From contig JAFSOC010000028.1 in the NCBI GenBank assembly GCA_017447185.1, positions 82,974 to 146,973 on the forward strand: DNA of 64,000 nucleotides. Direction: 5' to 3'. Of the stretch, positions 51,356 through 59,146 are shown piece after piece (the first letter of the stretch is position 1; each line of letters opens with the position of its first letter). The stretch comes from Clostridia bacterium. GTDB taxonomy: Bacteria; Bacillota; Clostridia; Christensenellales; Aristaeellaceae. Position numbers and translations under genes: made by a program. The notes under the pieces were generated by a model. That model made no database searches. It had not been told where the DNA came from and saw nothing but the letters and a program-made list of their open reading frames with translations.

Positions 51356-52384
51356 TTATCTTCTTCGTCCTTCCCGGTGAAAAAAGTATCCCAGGTTGAT
51401 CCGGACCTCGCGCCTCCCGATATCATCATTGGTATAGCAGCAGGTATCAAAGCCGATCAGTTCAAATCCCTGGTGCAGATAAAACCCGATTGCGTTGGTG
51501 TTGCAGGACTGGGTTTCCAGGGTAATGGCCCTTCTTTTCTGGCGGACCGCAACCTCTTTTGCCTTGTCCATCAGCCGCTTCCCGATTCCCTTCCCGCGAA
51601 GGGCCTCCGACACCCACAGTTCCGTTACCATCAGCCGGTTGGACCATTCCTCCGGGCATACTTCAATACAGGCCAGCAATTCTCCCTGATTACCCACAAC
51701 ACCGTATGCTTCCGCGTTCTCCCAGTGATTCTGGTAAAGCGCATCCGGGAAATCATATTCTTCCGGTGTGTGTACAATCTCTTCCTCCGCTTTTTCCCGG
51801 ACCAGGCAAACGGTGCATCCGTCATGGTCCAGCGGACTGATTTTCAGGTCATAGTAGCTGTCGCTCCGGGTGGTCAGCGGAATGGTCACGCCTTTCCACT
51901 GTTCCTTCGGCAGTGCGATGATCTCCGGATCCGGCGCTTTCTGCAGGTCAAACCGGTATACCATCACCTGGCGGCTTCCCTCTTCGTACATATTGTGCCA
52001 TTCCGGAACCGGGGCAGTTTCCAGGTACTTCCCGCCGGCCAGTTCGCAGGTTCTGGAAGACGCTTTGTTGGACGGGTCGCACGTGATGATCACATACTCC
52101 AGCCCGTGCTTCCGGGCCTGCCTGAGCAAAAGCTCGCAGGCTTTCGCTGCGTAATGTTTCCCCCGGTATGCCTCGTCAATCCCATAACCGATGTTCCCGC
52201 CGATGTACAGCCTGTCATTGTGCCCGATCCGCAGGTCGCATTGCCCGATCTTTGTTCCGTCGGGAAGGCATATGGAAAAGTAATACGCAGGCACCCAGTT
52301 TTTCTCCGGCTGCGCCTCACAGGTTCTGTCCAGGCGAAGGTAAATCTCGCCGGTTTTCAGGTCCTCCACAGGAAAGAATTCCAT
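51356..52384 (-). CDS. Tandem double-GNAT acetyltransferase
   Basis: A 342-residue protein with two GNAT domains. The first (about 20-165) has DLRIGHNDRLYIGGNIGYGI ... YRGKHYAAKACELLL and SNKASSRTCELAGGKYLET. The second (about 175-340) has WVSEALRGKGIGKRLMDKAKEV with a complete R-x-x-G-x-G loop and TQSCNTNAIGFYLHQGFELIGFD. Both look foldable, the second clearly catalytic. GGAGG five bases before ATG 52384 sets the start, 19 bases after the DUF3795 stop. Confidence 0.87.
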   Translation of the reverse strand: MEFFPVEDLKTGEIYLRLDRTCEAQPEKNWVPAYYFSICLPDGTKIGQCDLRIGHNDRLYIGGNIGYGIDEAYRGKHYAAKACELLLRQARKHGLEYVIITCDPSNKASSRTCELAGGKYLETAPVPEWHNMYEEGSRQVMVYRFDLQKAPDPEIIALPKEQWKGVTIPLTTRSDSYYDLKISPLDHDGCTVCLVREKAEEEIVHTPEEYDFPDALYQNHWENAEAYGVVGNQGELLACIEVCPEEWSNRLMVTELWVSEALRGKGIGKRLMDKAKEVAVRQKRRAITLETQSCNTNAIGFYLHQGFELIGFDTCCYTNDDIGRREVRINLGYFFHREGRRR

Positions 52385-52403
52385 TGCTTCCTCCGTCTTC
52401 GCT

Positions 52404-52700
52404 TTACTGCTTTCCGTCCCCGGTATACTCATCCCGCAGCAAGGCCATCTTTCTGATAATATCGGGATTCCAGGAAATCATTTCCGTAATCTTTTGACAC
52501 GGGAATTCCACGCACAGTCCGCAGAACTGCGCATGATGTTCCCGGGTGCAGGCATGTACCCTGCACCTGCCGGACTCCGCCCATTCCGGAACACGGCCGT
52601 CCGCCTCGATGCAGCCCGGGCATCTCCCGTCCAGCTTCTTCGGGCACCCGGTGCAGCATTCACCGCAGGCGGTTATCGTCGAAAAGTCTCTCATTTCCAT
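52404..52700 (-). CDS. DUF3795 domain protein
   Basis: A 98-residue cysteine-rich protein with the DUF3795 pattern: CGECCTGCPKK, RCPGCIEADG, RCRVHACTREHHAQFCGLC and EFPCQKI. The paired cysteines suggest zinc or Fe-S binding; function unknown. It overlaps the 3' end of the upstream GNAT-fusion gene by ten bases, pointing to translational coupling. Confidence 0.85.
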   Translation of the reverse strand: MEMRDFSTITACGECCTGCPKKLDGRCPGCIEADGRVPEWAESGRCRVHACTREHHAQFCGLCVEFPCQKITEMISWNPDIIRKMALLRDEYTGDGKQ

Positions 52701-53713
52701 ATCCTTCTGCCAAAGATTTCACAGATCAGGTTGCGGGAACCGTCCGGATTCAAGGTCACATATTCCCAGTGAAAGCTGTTTTCTGTGATGTCGGAAAAGA
52801 TCCAAAATGTGGCTTCCTCATCCAGTACCTTTCCGGCCAGTGCCTCTCCTTCTTTTCTGAAGCAGAGCCTTTTCATGGTTCCCGCACAGGTATAAACCAC
52901 ATCATACCATCCCTGATTCCTGTTGAAGATGCGGAGGGAGGTTCCATATTCACCATCCGGCTGTGGGTTTTTCTCCTTTGTCCCTCTGGAAGGAAAGATG
53001 AAAATATCCTGTATTCCGCTTCCTTCCAGAATGCGGCGGAAGATCCACTCACCTTTTACATGGCGCTTCTTTCCAGCCATCGGCTCGTCATAATAATCGC
53101 AGTCCCAGTCTCCCAGCAGCGGAGCAAACCAGTCGTACTCGTCCGGAATCCTGTCTGTTTTGGGACTGAGCAGCGCTTCGCAAAAAGTATCCATATTCCT
53201 CTCCCCCATACATGCTTCGGATTTCTCATATGCCAGTCTGGGATAGGAATCCTCCTGCACGTAGATTGTGCCGCAGTGGATAAAGCCAAGTTTGAGGAGA
53301 AGGTTCTGCATCACCGTATTGTCGCCATGGGTATCCATCCGTAGATGGCCGCACTGGTCGTAGGCCCAGTTGATGCAGAACGCGCCCGTTCCTTTTTCGG
53401 AGCCGTCCGAAGCAATCCGGTGCACGACGCCGTAGGGACTTTTATCCAGCCAGTTCCCATCGGTGATCTCCCGGTATGTCGGTTCGATATCCGGTCCCTG
53501 GGTGAAGAAGAAGGTGCCGATGACCTTCCCGGCTTCGTTTTCACAGACATAGCTGCTGCCGTCCGCAATATCTTTCCGGATCAGCGCTTCCGGCGGCCAG
53601 TTGGTGGGTCCCCACTGGTTCGGATTCCCGTGCTGCGCCATGAACTGCCTGGCATAAGCATAGATCTCCATGATCCGGTCCAGGTCCTGCGGGACGCTCT
53701 TCCTGATTTGCAT
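52691..53713 (-). CDS. GNAT acetyltransferase fused to a DUF1579-like domain
   Basis: A 340-residue fusion. Residues 1-about 165 are a GNAT domain (QIRKSVPQDLDRIMEIYAYA, VIGTFFFTQGPD, GVVHRIASDGSEKGTGAFC, LLKLGFIHCGTIYVQEDS). After a short linker the C-terminal 150 residues (ALLSPKTDRIPDEYDWFAPL, DWDCDYYDEP, VKGEWIFRRILEGSGIQDIFI) resemble the lipocalin-like domain of DUF1579 proteins, which may bind a ligand. The function of the combination is unknown. First gene of a four-gene run. Confidence 0.78.
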   Translation of the reverse strand: MQIRKSVPQDLDRIMEIYAYARQFMAQHGNPNQWGPTNWPPEALIRKDIADGSSYVCENEAGKVIGTFFFTQGPDIEPTYREITDGNWLDKSPYGVVHRIASDGSEKGTGAFCINWAYDQCGHLRMDTHGDNTVMQNLLLKLGFIHCGTIYVQEDSYPRLAYEKSEACMGERNMDTFCEALLSPKTDRIPDEYDWFAPLLGDWDCDYYDEPMAGKKRHVKGEWIFRRILEGSGIQDIFIFPSRGTKEKNPQPDGEYGTSLRIFNRNQGWYDVVYTCAGTMKRLCFRKEGEALAGKVLDEEATFWIFSDITENSFHWEYVTLNPDGSRNLICEIFGRRIWK

Positions 53714-53761
53714 TGTTGGTTATTCCCCTTCGTTTTCCGCTGTTTGATTCCGCAGAATCCC

Positions 53762-55147
53762 TTACAGCTTTTTGCAGGTGTGTCCGCTGAACATCAGGCA
53801 GCCGTCGCCGAATTTCACTTTCAGCATACCGAGCTTCCGGCCGAACTCATCCTCTCCGATGGGATAGAGGCGGAACGTCATGCCGTCTCCCTCCTCGTCG
53901 AACGCGTTCGCCCAAAGCTCTCCGTCCTTCATGAAGACCTCATCGATGGCGAAATCGTCTTCGGGATGTTCATATTTGCCGCAGAAGCTTTCCCACCGGG
54001 ACCGGTCCGGATCCTTGACCGCGATATCCTCAATGGCAACCACCGGTTCGGCTTCCTTGTCCATGGCAATCGCCTGCAGTCCGTCCCAGAATCGGACAAA
54101 TGCCCGGATGTCCGAAAAGTCGCGGCAGTTGAGGATGACAAGCGTCCTGTCCGTATCGACAAAATGTTCAAACCAGGTTTCCAGGCCGGGCATACCGCCG
54201 CTGTGGTTGACGATCAGGCCGAACTTCTCATCGTTCCGGATCCCCCAGCCAAAGCCGTAACCTTCGTCTCCGTTCTCTTCCTCATCTTCGTCCGCACCGG
54301 CAGGCTTCCCGTTATTGAGCCGCCCGGGCGTGTACATAATCTTCTGTTCCTCACGGGTCAGCACTTTTTCTTCCCGCAGGGCCCTGTCCCAGGCCAGCAT
54401 GTCAAAGATGGTGGTATAGAGATAGTCGCATCCGTTCAGGCCATCTGACCCGTTCACGTATCCGGCATCCTTTTCCGAAACATCGGAAGGAACATAGCTG
54501 CCATCGTCTTGCAGGATCATATTGCGGGCAAAGCGGTCGGAAGGCCTGCCGTCCCTGCGGGTGTGGTAAATACCGGAATCCTTCATGCCGGCAGGCTCAA
54601 AGATGTTTTTCTTCAGATAGTCCTCGAACTTTACACCGGAAGCCTTTTCCACCAGGTTGGCCAGCAGCGTGTAGCCGATATCGGAATAGCAGAATTCCTC
54701 TCCCGGTTCGCAGAGCCGTTCCATATTGCTTTCGCTGATGAAGCGGAGCACCTCGCTGCAGGGCGGAATCCTCTTTTCATTTTCCCAGATAGGCGCAACC
54801 CATCCCGCCACATCGTAATCCGGAATACCGCTTGTATGGGTCAGAAGATGCCGGACCTTTGCACCCTGGTACGGGAATTCGGGGAAGAATTTTGTGAATT
54901 CGTCCTCCAGTCTCAGTTTTCCCTCCCGGGCCAGCAGCATCACCGCGGTTGCCGTAAACATTTTGGTGATCGATGCCATCTCGAAAATGGTATCCTCCTG
55001 CATGGGAAGCTGATTATCCGCGTCCCGGAAACCGAAAGCGCCCTTCGATACGATCTTCCCGTTTTCGGCATAAAGCCAGGTTCCGTTGAAGCTTCCCTTC
55101 TCGTACGCTTCACGGGCAAGGTTTTCCATCATTGTTTTCTTATCCAT
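53762..55147 (-). CDS. Beta-lactamase-family serine hydrolase
   Basis: A 461-residue penicillin-binding-protein-like hydrolase. The nucleophile is in MASITKMFTA (SxxK) near residue 60, then HTSGIPDYD, the Tyr motif YSDIGYTLL (YxD form) near 158 and the third motif VNHSGGMPG near 312. A C-terminal domain of about 110 residues (from WESFCGKYEHP) resembles the DUF3471-type tail of such proteins. No signal peptide. GGAGG nine bases before the ATG. An IS110 element sits about 35 bases upstream and has probably displaced its original promoter. Confidence 0.88.
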   Translation of the reverse strand: MDKKTMMENLAREAYEKGSFNGTWLYAENGKIVSKGAFGFRDADNQLPMQEDTIFEMASITKMFTATAVMLLAREGKLRLEDEFTKFFPEFPYQGAKVRHLLTHTSGIPDYDVAGWVAPIWENEKRIPPCSEVLRFISESNMERLCEPGEEFCYSDIGYTLLANLVEKASGVKFEDYLKKNIFEPAGMKDSGIYHTRRDGRPSDRFARNMILQDDGSYVPSDVSEKDAGYVNGSDGLNGCDYLYTTIFDMLAWDRALREEKVLTREEQKIMYTPGRLNNGKPAGADEDEEENGDEGYGFGWGIRNDEKFGLIVNHSGGMPGLETWFEHFVDTDRTLVILNCRDFSDIRAFVRFWDGLQAIAMDKEAEPVVAIEDIAVKDPDRSRWESFCGKYEHPEDDFAIDEVFMKDGELWANAFDEEGDGMTFRLYPIGEDEFGRKLGMLKVKFGDGCLMFSGHTCKKL

Positions 55148-55199
55148 AAGGGTCTTCCTCCTGTTACTATATATTTGCCCCTCGTTCCTGGCAGCCAGC

Positions 55200-55433
55200 C
55201 AGAGGCCTGGGACATCTCGTTGCCTAAGCTGTACAATGTGGAGGCAATGGTCTGGTAGTCACCTCCAAGAGCTTGTCGCTCGTGAAAAAGTTAGCCAGCC
55301 AACCTTCCATTGACAGCGTTCGTTTTATGTAAGTGGAGAACCTGTTAAGGGATCTCGCGTCAGCAAACAGATAGAATCGGCAATGGGAAAAGGATGGTAT
55401 ATCCATTGCAAATACGTAACGGGAGGGTTCTAC
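55200..55433 (+). ncRNA. Candidate bridge RNA of the IS110 element
   Basis: The long 5' region has several stem-loops: AGGC-loop-GCCT (55203-55225), TGGAGG-17-base loop-CCTCCA (55239-55267), GAGC-TTGTC-GCTC (55269-55281) and GAGA-loop-TCTC (from about 55336). IS110-group elements encode a bridge RNA upstream of the transposase whose loops pair with donor and target DNA. The second loop holds CAATGGT and GTCACC, which together match one site at the right end of the element. Borders are approximate and no promoter is identified. Confidence 0.45.
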
Positions 55434-56678
55434 ATGTTTGCAGTCGGCGTCGATGTTTCAAACGGCAGAAGCACAGTTGCGGTTCTCCAGTCCAAGACAA
55501 AAGTGATCCTGAAGCCATTCGAAGTTCCCCACACCCCAGAAGCTCTGGGCAGATTGGTTGACAAACTCAGCAGTCTGGATGGGGAAACCAGGGTAATCAT
55601 GGAGCATACCGGGCGATACTATGAATCGATCGCCATGTTCCTGGACAGCGCAGGATTCTTCGTTTCCGCTCTGAATCCACTGCTGTTCAAGAACTATGAG
55701 GAAGGAATTTCGGTTCATCCGGTGAAGACGGACAAGGCTGATGCGGTTCGGATTGCCAAGTTCGGTCTTGACAAGTGGGATCTGCTGCGTCAGTATGAGC
55801 CCATGGATACGATACGATATCAGCTCAAGACGCTGAACACGCAATTTCAGTTGGCCAGCAAGAGCAAAGCTGCTTTCACCAACAACCTGATTGCTCTGCT
55901 GGAACAGAACTACCCCGGAATCCGGAAGCATTTTCCCAGTCCTGCCCGCCCTGACGGCAGCCAGAAATGGGTGGACTATGTGGGAACCTTCTGGCATCTT
56001 GACTGTGTCCGGAAACTCAGCCAGAACGCTTTCACCGAACGCTACTTCAAGTTCTGCCGGAAGCATGATTACAATTTCAGCGAAGAAAAAGCCGCTGAAC
56101 TGTATCGTCATGCCCAAAGCACAATCGCTCTGGTGCCCAAGTCCGATATTTCCAAGCTCATGGTCAAAGAGGCCGTTTCCCAGTTGAATTCTGTTTCCCG
56201 GACACTGGAGACCTACAGGTCCGAGATGAATCGGCTGGCATCCCAGCTTCCTGAGTACCAGACTGTCATGGGAATGTACGGTGTCGGCCCTTCCATGGGA
56301 CCTCAGCTGATGGCGGAGATTGGTGATATCCGCCGTTTCCCGCAGAAGAACTCCATTATTGCCTTTGCAGGAATTGATCCCAAGAAGGAAGATTCGGGAG
56401 ACAAGGTATCCACAACCGGCAAAAGCACCAAGCGCGGATCGCCGCATCTGCGGAAAACTCTCTTCGTCATTATGGACATCCTGATCCAACTGAAACCAGC
56501 TGACGATCCTGTCTACCAGTTCCTGGACAAGAAGCGTTCCGAAGGCAAACCGTACTATGTCTACATGACCGCTGGCGGAACCAAATTCCTGCGCATCTAC
56601 TACGGAAAAGTCCGGGACTGCCTCATTGAAAAAGGTCTCTGGGACAAGCCTCTGATTGAATCCGGCAAATCTGATTAA
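55434..56678 (+). CDS. IS110-family transposase (DEDD/serine recombinase)
   Basis: A 414-residue IS110-type recombinase. The N-terminal RuvC-like DEDD domain shows AVGVDVSNGRST (Asp), VIMEHTGRYYES (Glu) and VKTDKADAVRIA (Asp, Asp). The C-terminal Transposase_20 region has MYGVGPSMGPQLMAEIGDIRRF with the probable catalytic Ser, then IIAFAGIDPKKEDSG and the KRGSPHLRKTL motif. GGGAGG six bases before ATG 55434 sets the start. It looks full-length and intact. Confidence 0.95.
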   Translation: MFAVGVDVSNGRSTVAVLQSKTKVILKPFEVPHTPEALGRLVDKLSSLDGETRVIMEHTGRYYESIAMFLDSAGFFVSALNPLLFKNYEEGISVHPVKTDKADAVRIAKFGLDKWDLLRQYEPMDTIRYQLKTLNTQFQLASKSKAAFTNNLIALLEQNYPGIRKHFPSPARPDGSQKWVDYVGTFWHLDCVRKLSQNAFTERYFKFCRKHDYNFSEEKAAELYRHAQSTIALVPKSDISKLMVKEAVSQLNSVSRTLETYRSEMNRLASQLPEYQTVMGMYGVGPSMGPQLMAEIGDIRRFPQKNSIIAFAGIDPKKEDSGDKVSTTGKSTKRGSPHLRKTLFVIMDILIQLKPADDPVYQFLDKKRSEGKPYYVYMTAGGTKFLRIYYGKVRDCLIEKGLWDKPLIESGKSD

Positions 56679-56791
56679 CATGGGTTGCCTTGCAACCCCT
56701 TGACTGCCCTGTAGCACTGGCAGCACGTCGTGTCAAGGATGCCGAAGGCACGGCGCAGCCGCTGTGTCCTTGATACGGCGGGATGACCGTG

Positions 56792-56845
56792 CTACTTCCC
56801 GGCTCGTTGGTCACCATTGGGTGGTGGCTTGTTTGCTTTACTCAT
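56792..56845 (-). other. Short translated-looking frame at the IS110 right border
   Basis: Minus strand: TTTGGAGG then ATG (56845) and 17 codons (MSKANKPPPNGDQRAGK) to a TAG. The ribosome site is excellent, but the peptide ends within the putative IS end, so it may be the 5' remnant of a small gene cut by the insertion, or chance. Confidence 0.35.
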
Positions 56846-56930
56846 CTTTCCTCCAAAGATTTTCTTCACTGAAAGCTTGACTTTTTATTTGTAAGCTTTT
56901 TCGTTTCGCCAGCAGCCTCTTTTATCCTTA

Positions 56931-57626
56931 TCACTTTTTCCGGCCATACTTCAGGGACCGGAGGTATGCCTTGCGTTCATCCGGAACGCGGTAGCTTTCG
57001 CAGGCTTTCTGGATCGCCTTGTTATGCGTCCACGGATCAAGCCTGCGGGTCTCGATATACTTCACCGCTTCGTCCCACTGTTTCACCAGCGCTTCGGCAA
57101 ACAGCCAGGCAGTCATGATATTTACATAGTATTCCTCCGACCGGAGATCCGCTGCCTGGTCGAGGTATTCCGGCCGGAAGTCCTCATCCAGGTAGTTTGC
57201 CAGCAGGATCCGCATTCCGCAGCGGCGGGTATAGGTTTCTTCAGAAGCAATCCATCCCTGTACCCTGCCGATCAGTTCCGCGCGATGCTTTTTGAAGCAG
57301 GCGGGATTGATCGCATCGTTGATGGCCCAGTTATCGATATAGGGTATAAACTGCTCCAATGCCGCAACGCAGGCGTCATAATCCCTGATCCGGTTGATCA
57401 GCATTACATGCAGGCAGTTTTCCTCATGCCACGTATGCGGAAGCGACGCAAGAAACACCGGTATGACCGGATCATCTCCGATCTGCCGGACAATCTTTTT
57501 AATCTCCGGGGAACGAATGCCGATGATCTTCTCCCGGGGTACCGTCGGGACCAGTCTGGCAAAGAAATCGCCATACGCCGTATCCTGGTACTGAAACAGC
57601 AGTTGCTGCAGATCTTCCATCGTCAT
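56931..57626 (-). CDS. AlkD-like DNA alkylation repair protein
   Basis: A 231-residue HEAT-repeat DNA glycosylase-like protein of the AlkD/DNA_alkylation family, which excises alkylated bases. Typical features are GIRSPEIKKIVRQIG near residue 40, the HTWHEENCLHVMLINRI segment, IDNWAINDAINPACFKKHR with conserved Trp and Asp, EETYTRRCGMRILLANYLDE and the final ESYRVPDERKAYLRSLKY. ATG 57626 is nine bases after AAAGGGG; long upstream extensions of the frame lie in the next gene and are not real. Confidence 0.9.
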   Translation of the reverse strand: MTMEDLQQLLFQYQDTAYGDFFARLVPTVPREKIIGIRSPEIKKIVRQIGDDPVIPVFLASLPHTWHEENCLHVMLINRIRDYDACVAALEQFIPYIDNWAINDAINPACFKKHRAELIGRVQGWIASEETYTRRCGMRILLANYLDEDFRPEYLDQAADLRSEEYYVNIMTAWLFAEALVKQWDEAVKYIETRRLDPWTHNKAIQKACESYRVPDERKAYLRSLKYGRKK

Positions 57627-57669
57627 TGCGGACATCCCCTTTCTTACACCGGAAATTGTCGCTGCGCGT

Positions 57670-58257
57670 TCATAATACTTTTCGCATAACCGCCTGTCCG
57701 TTTTCCCGCGCGACTTCCGTAAATCCGGCTTTCCGGTAAAGGTGATAAGGTCCCTGGTAATCAAAATCATTCCGCTTGTCAGAGAGCATGGCATACCCTT
57801 CAACAGCAGCGTATCCCTTTGATCCGGCATCTGCACAGATCCTGTCAATGAATGTTGAGGCAATGCCCATTCCCCGGTATCCGGGTGCAATCTCAAAGCA
57901 GACAATTGATACCGTTTTTCCGCAGGCGATGTTCCTCGCAAATGCCGGAACGAACCCGGCATAGCTTTCGATGTCTGCCGCATTGCACCATCCGACCGGT
58001 TCTTCCCCGTCATATGCCAGGTATCCATGGATCTGGTTCGCGTCCAGCATTTCCACCGCATACCTGCGCAGCGTCTCCTTCACGCCGCAGGACTTGAACT
58101 CGCTGACCATCTTCCGGATCTGCGCTTCGTCCTGGTTGGGAGAAGTGCAGTAACAGGGACCGTTCGGATTATCATCCGTAAACGCCCGGTGATCGAAGAA
58201 CTCAAGGTAATCCGCATTCCGTTCAGATGTCAGCGGATGAATCACAATTGTTTTCAT
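57670..58257 (-). CDS. GNAT N-acetyltransferase
   Basis: A 195-residue GNAT protein. The core is VSIVCFEIAPGYRGMGIASTFIDRICADA (R-x-x-G-x-A loop) followed by GYAAVEGYAML and YRKAGFTEVAR. The N-terminal FFDHRAFTDDNPNGPCYCTSPN stretch is typical of a GNAT subgroup of unknown substrate. ATG 58257 gives the TIVIHPL start. Followed by the AlkD-like gene after 43 bases. Confidence 0.87.
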   Translation of the reverse strand: MKTIVIHPLTSERNADYLEFFDHRAFTDDNPNGPCYCTSPNQDEAQIRKMVSEFKSCGVKETLRRYAVEMLDANQIHGYLAYDGEEPVGWCNAADIESYAGFVPAFARNIACGKTVSIVCFEIAPGYRGMGIASTFIDRICADAGSKGYAAVEGYAMLSDKRNDFDYQGPYHLYRKAGFTEVARENGQAVMRKVL

Positions 58258-58420
58258 CAGGTATCCTCTCCGCCTGTTCCGTTTTATATACAAAGCCCAA
58301 CAAGCATTCCCGGCTTCCTGTACAGAATCATATCATATTTTACGTTTGATTTGCAGTTATTTTTCATCGCAGGCATTCCTGCTGGTACCGTTCCGGATTC
58401 TGCTTCGCCGCGATCTTAGC

Positions 58421-58534
58421 GGAATCAGTTTCATTCATGTGAAAGATGGGCTTGTCACTTCGCTCGATGAATATTGGGCCGGTGATGGTGATGCACCGGA
58501 TTGGCGAAAGGAAATGCGTATCGGAAAACCCATA
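58421..58534 (+). pseudogene. C-terminal fragment of an NTF2/SnoaL-like protein
   Basis: On the plus strand a coding-like stretch reads ISFIHVKDGLVTSLDEYW then AGDGDAPDWRKEMRIGKPI, the usual end of NTF2-like (SnoaL) proteins. No start or N-terminal part is present, and after GKPI the frame loses similarity at the point where a minus-strand fragment of a different gene begins. It is a relic. Confidence 0.5.
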
Positions 58535-58540
58535 CTAACC

Positions 58541-59076
58541 CTGTTCCTGGGCATCGACTTGATTCGGTTGTCTGCAAACATTTCAGGAGTCAGATCCTGT
58601 GGAAATTCGCCGGGATTATATATTTCCACCTGTGTCGGCGTAATATCGATTTCATTTTCGGATATTCCACGATAATCTGCATGAGCAAAAGAATTGACGA
58701 TAATCTCTCTCAATGCCTCCACAGGGATCTCCGGAACCTCAATCCGGGATGTATCATCTCCCGGCTGTACCCGCCAGTTGATATGTTCCCGGACATAGGA
58801 ATATCCTTTGTTGATCAGATTGTATATATTATCTTCCACCCGCCCGATATCAGAAAAATTGATCCTTTCATCTGTCATATATACGGCATACTTGAGGACA
58901 ACCGGTTTCCCAGAAGAAAACAGATAGTATCCCGCGTTTGTCAGTTTTCCGTTCTCATACAATCCCAATCCGGTCAGCAGTTCTGCTTCATCATAAATCG
59001 GCAGCGGATCCAGACGTCCGCAGGAAATTGCCTTTGCATAATAGTTCTTCAGGGCATCCTTATCTATTGACTCCAA
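58541..59076 (-). pseudogene. Fragment of a Schlafen/AlbA_2-type putative DNA-binding regulator
   Basis: The minus strand encodes the middle of an ATP-dependent helicase RecG-like/AlbA_2 regulator: PIYDEAELLTGLGLYENGKLTNA, FSSGKPVVLKYAVY, then the GHKL-like ATPase end ALREIIVNSFAHADYRG, VEIYNPGEFPQDLTPEMFADNRIKS. The DNA-binding N-terminus is missing (no ATG; first codon TTG) and the C-terminus stops at a junction near 58540, after which the frame is the antisense of another gene fragment. Clearly not functional. Confidence 0.7.
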
Positions 59077-59146
59077 TTTTTTGCGTACCCCTCAAGGGTA
59101 CGCAGTTCACCGGAAAGGTGCGTAAATCTTAGGGAACAATATCGCG

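Larger units (their letters stand above)
55181..56808 (+). mobile_element. IS110-family insertion sequence
   Basis: The element consists of a structured non-coding left part (about 250 bases), one transposase gene and about 130 bases of inverted-repeat-rich right end (GGGTTGC-CTT-GCAACCC after the stop; CCTTGAC...GTCAAGG; TCAAGGA...TCCTTGA). IS110 elements lack terminal inverted repeats and leave no long duplications. I placed the ends at the shared hexamer CTCGTT (55181-55186 and 56803-56808); this is a guess and either end may be off by tens of bases. Confidence 0.6.

Noticed and set aside
57626-58061. N-terminal extension of the AlkD-like protein
   Set aside because: The extension overlaps the GNAT gene in another frame and has no family similarity; ATG 57626 has a good ribosome site.
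59083-59103. Perfect hairpin GCGTACCC/GGGTACGC considered as a terminator
   Set aside because: The T-run lies on the 5' side for the plus strand and the minus strand ends in A, so neither direction fits.
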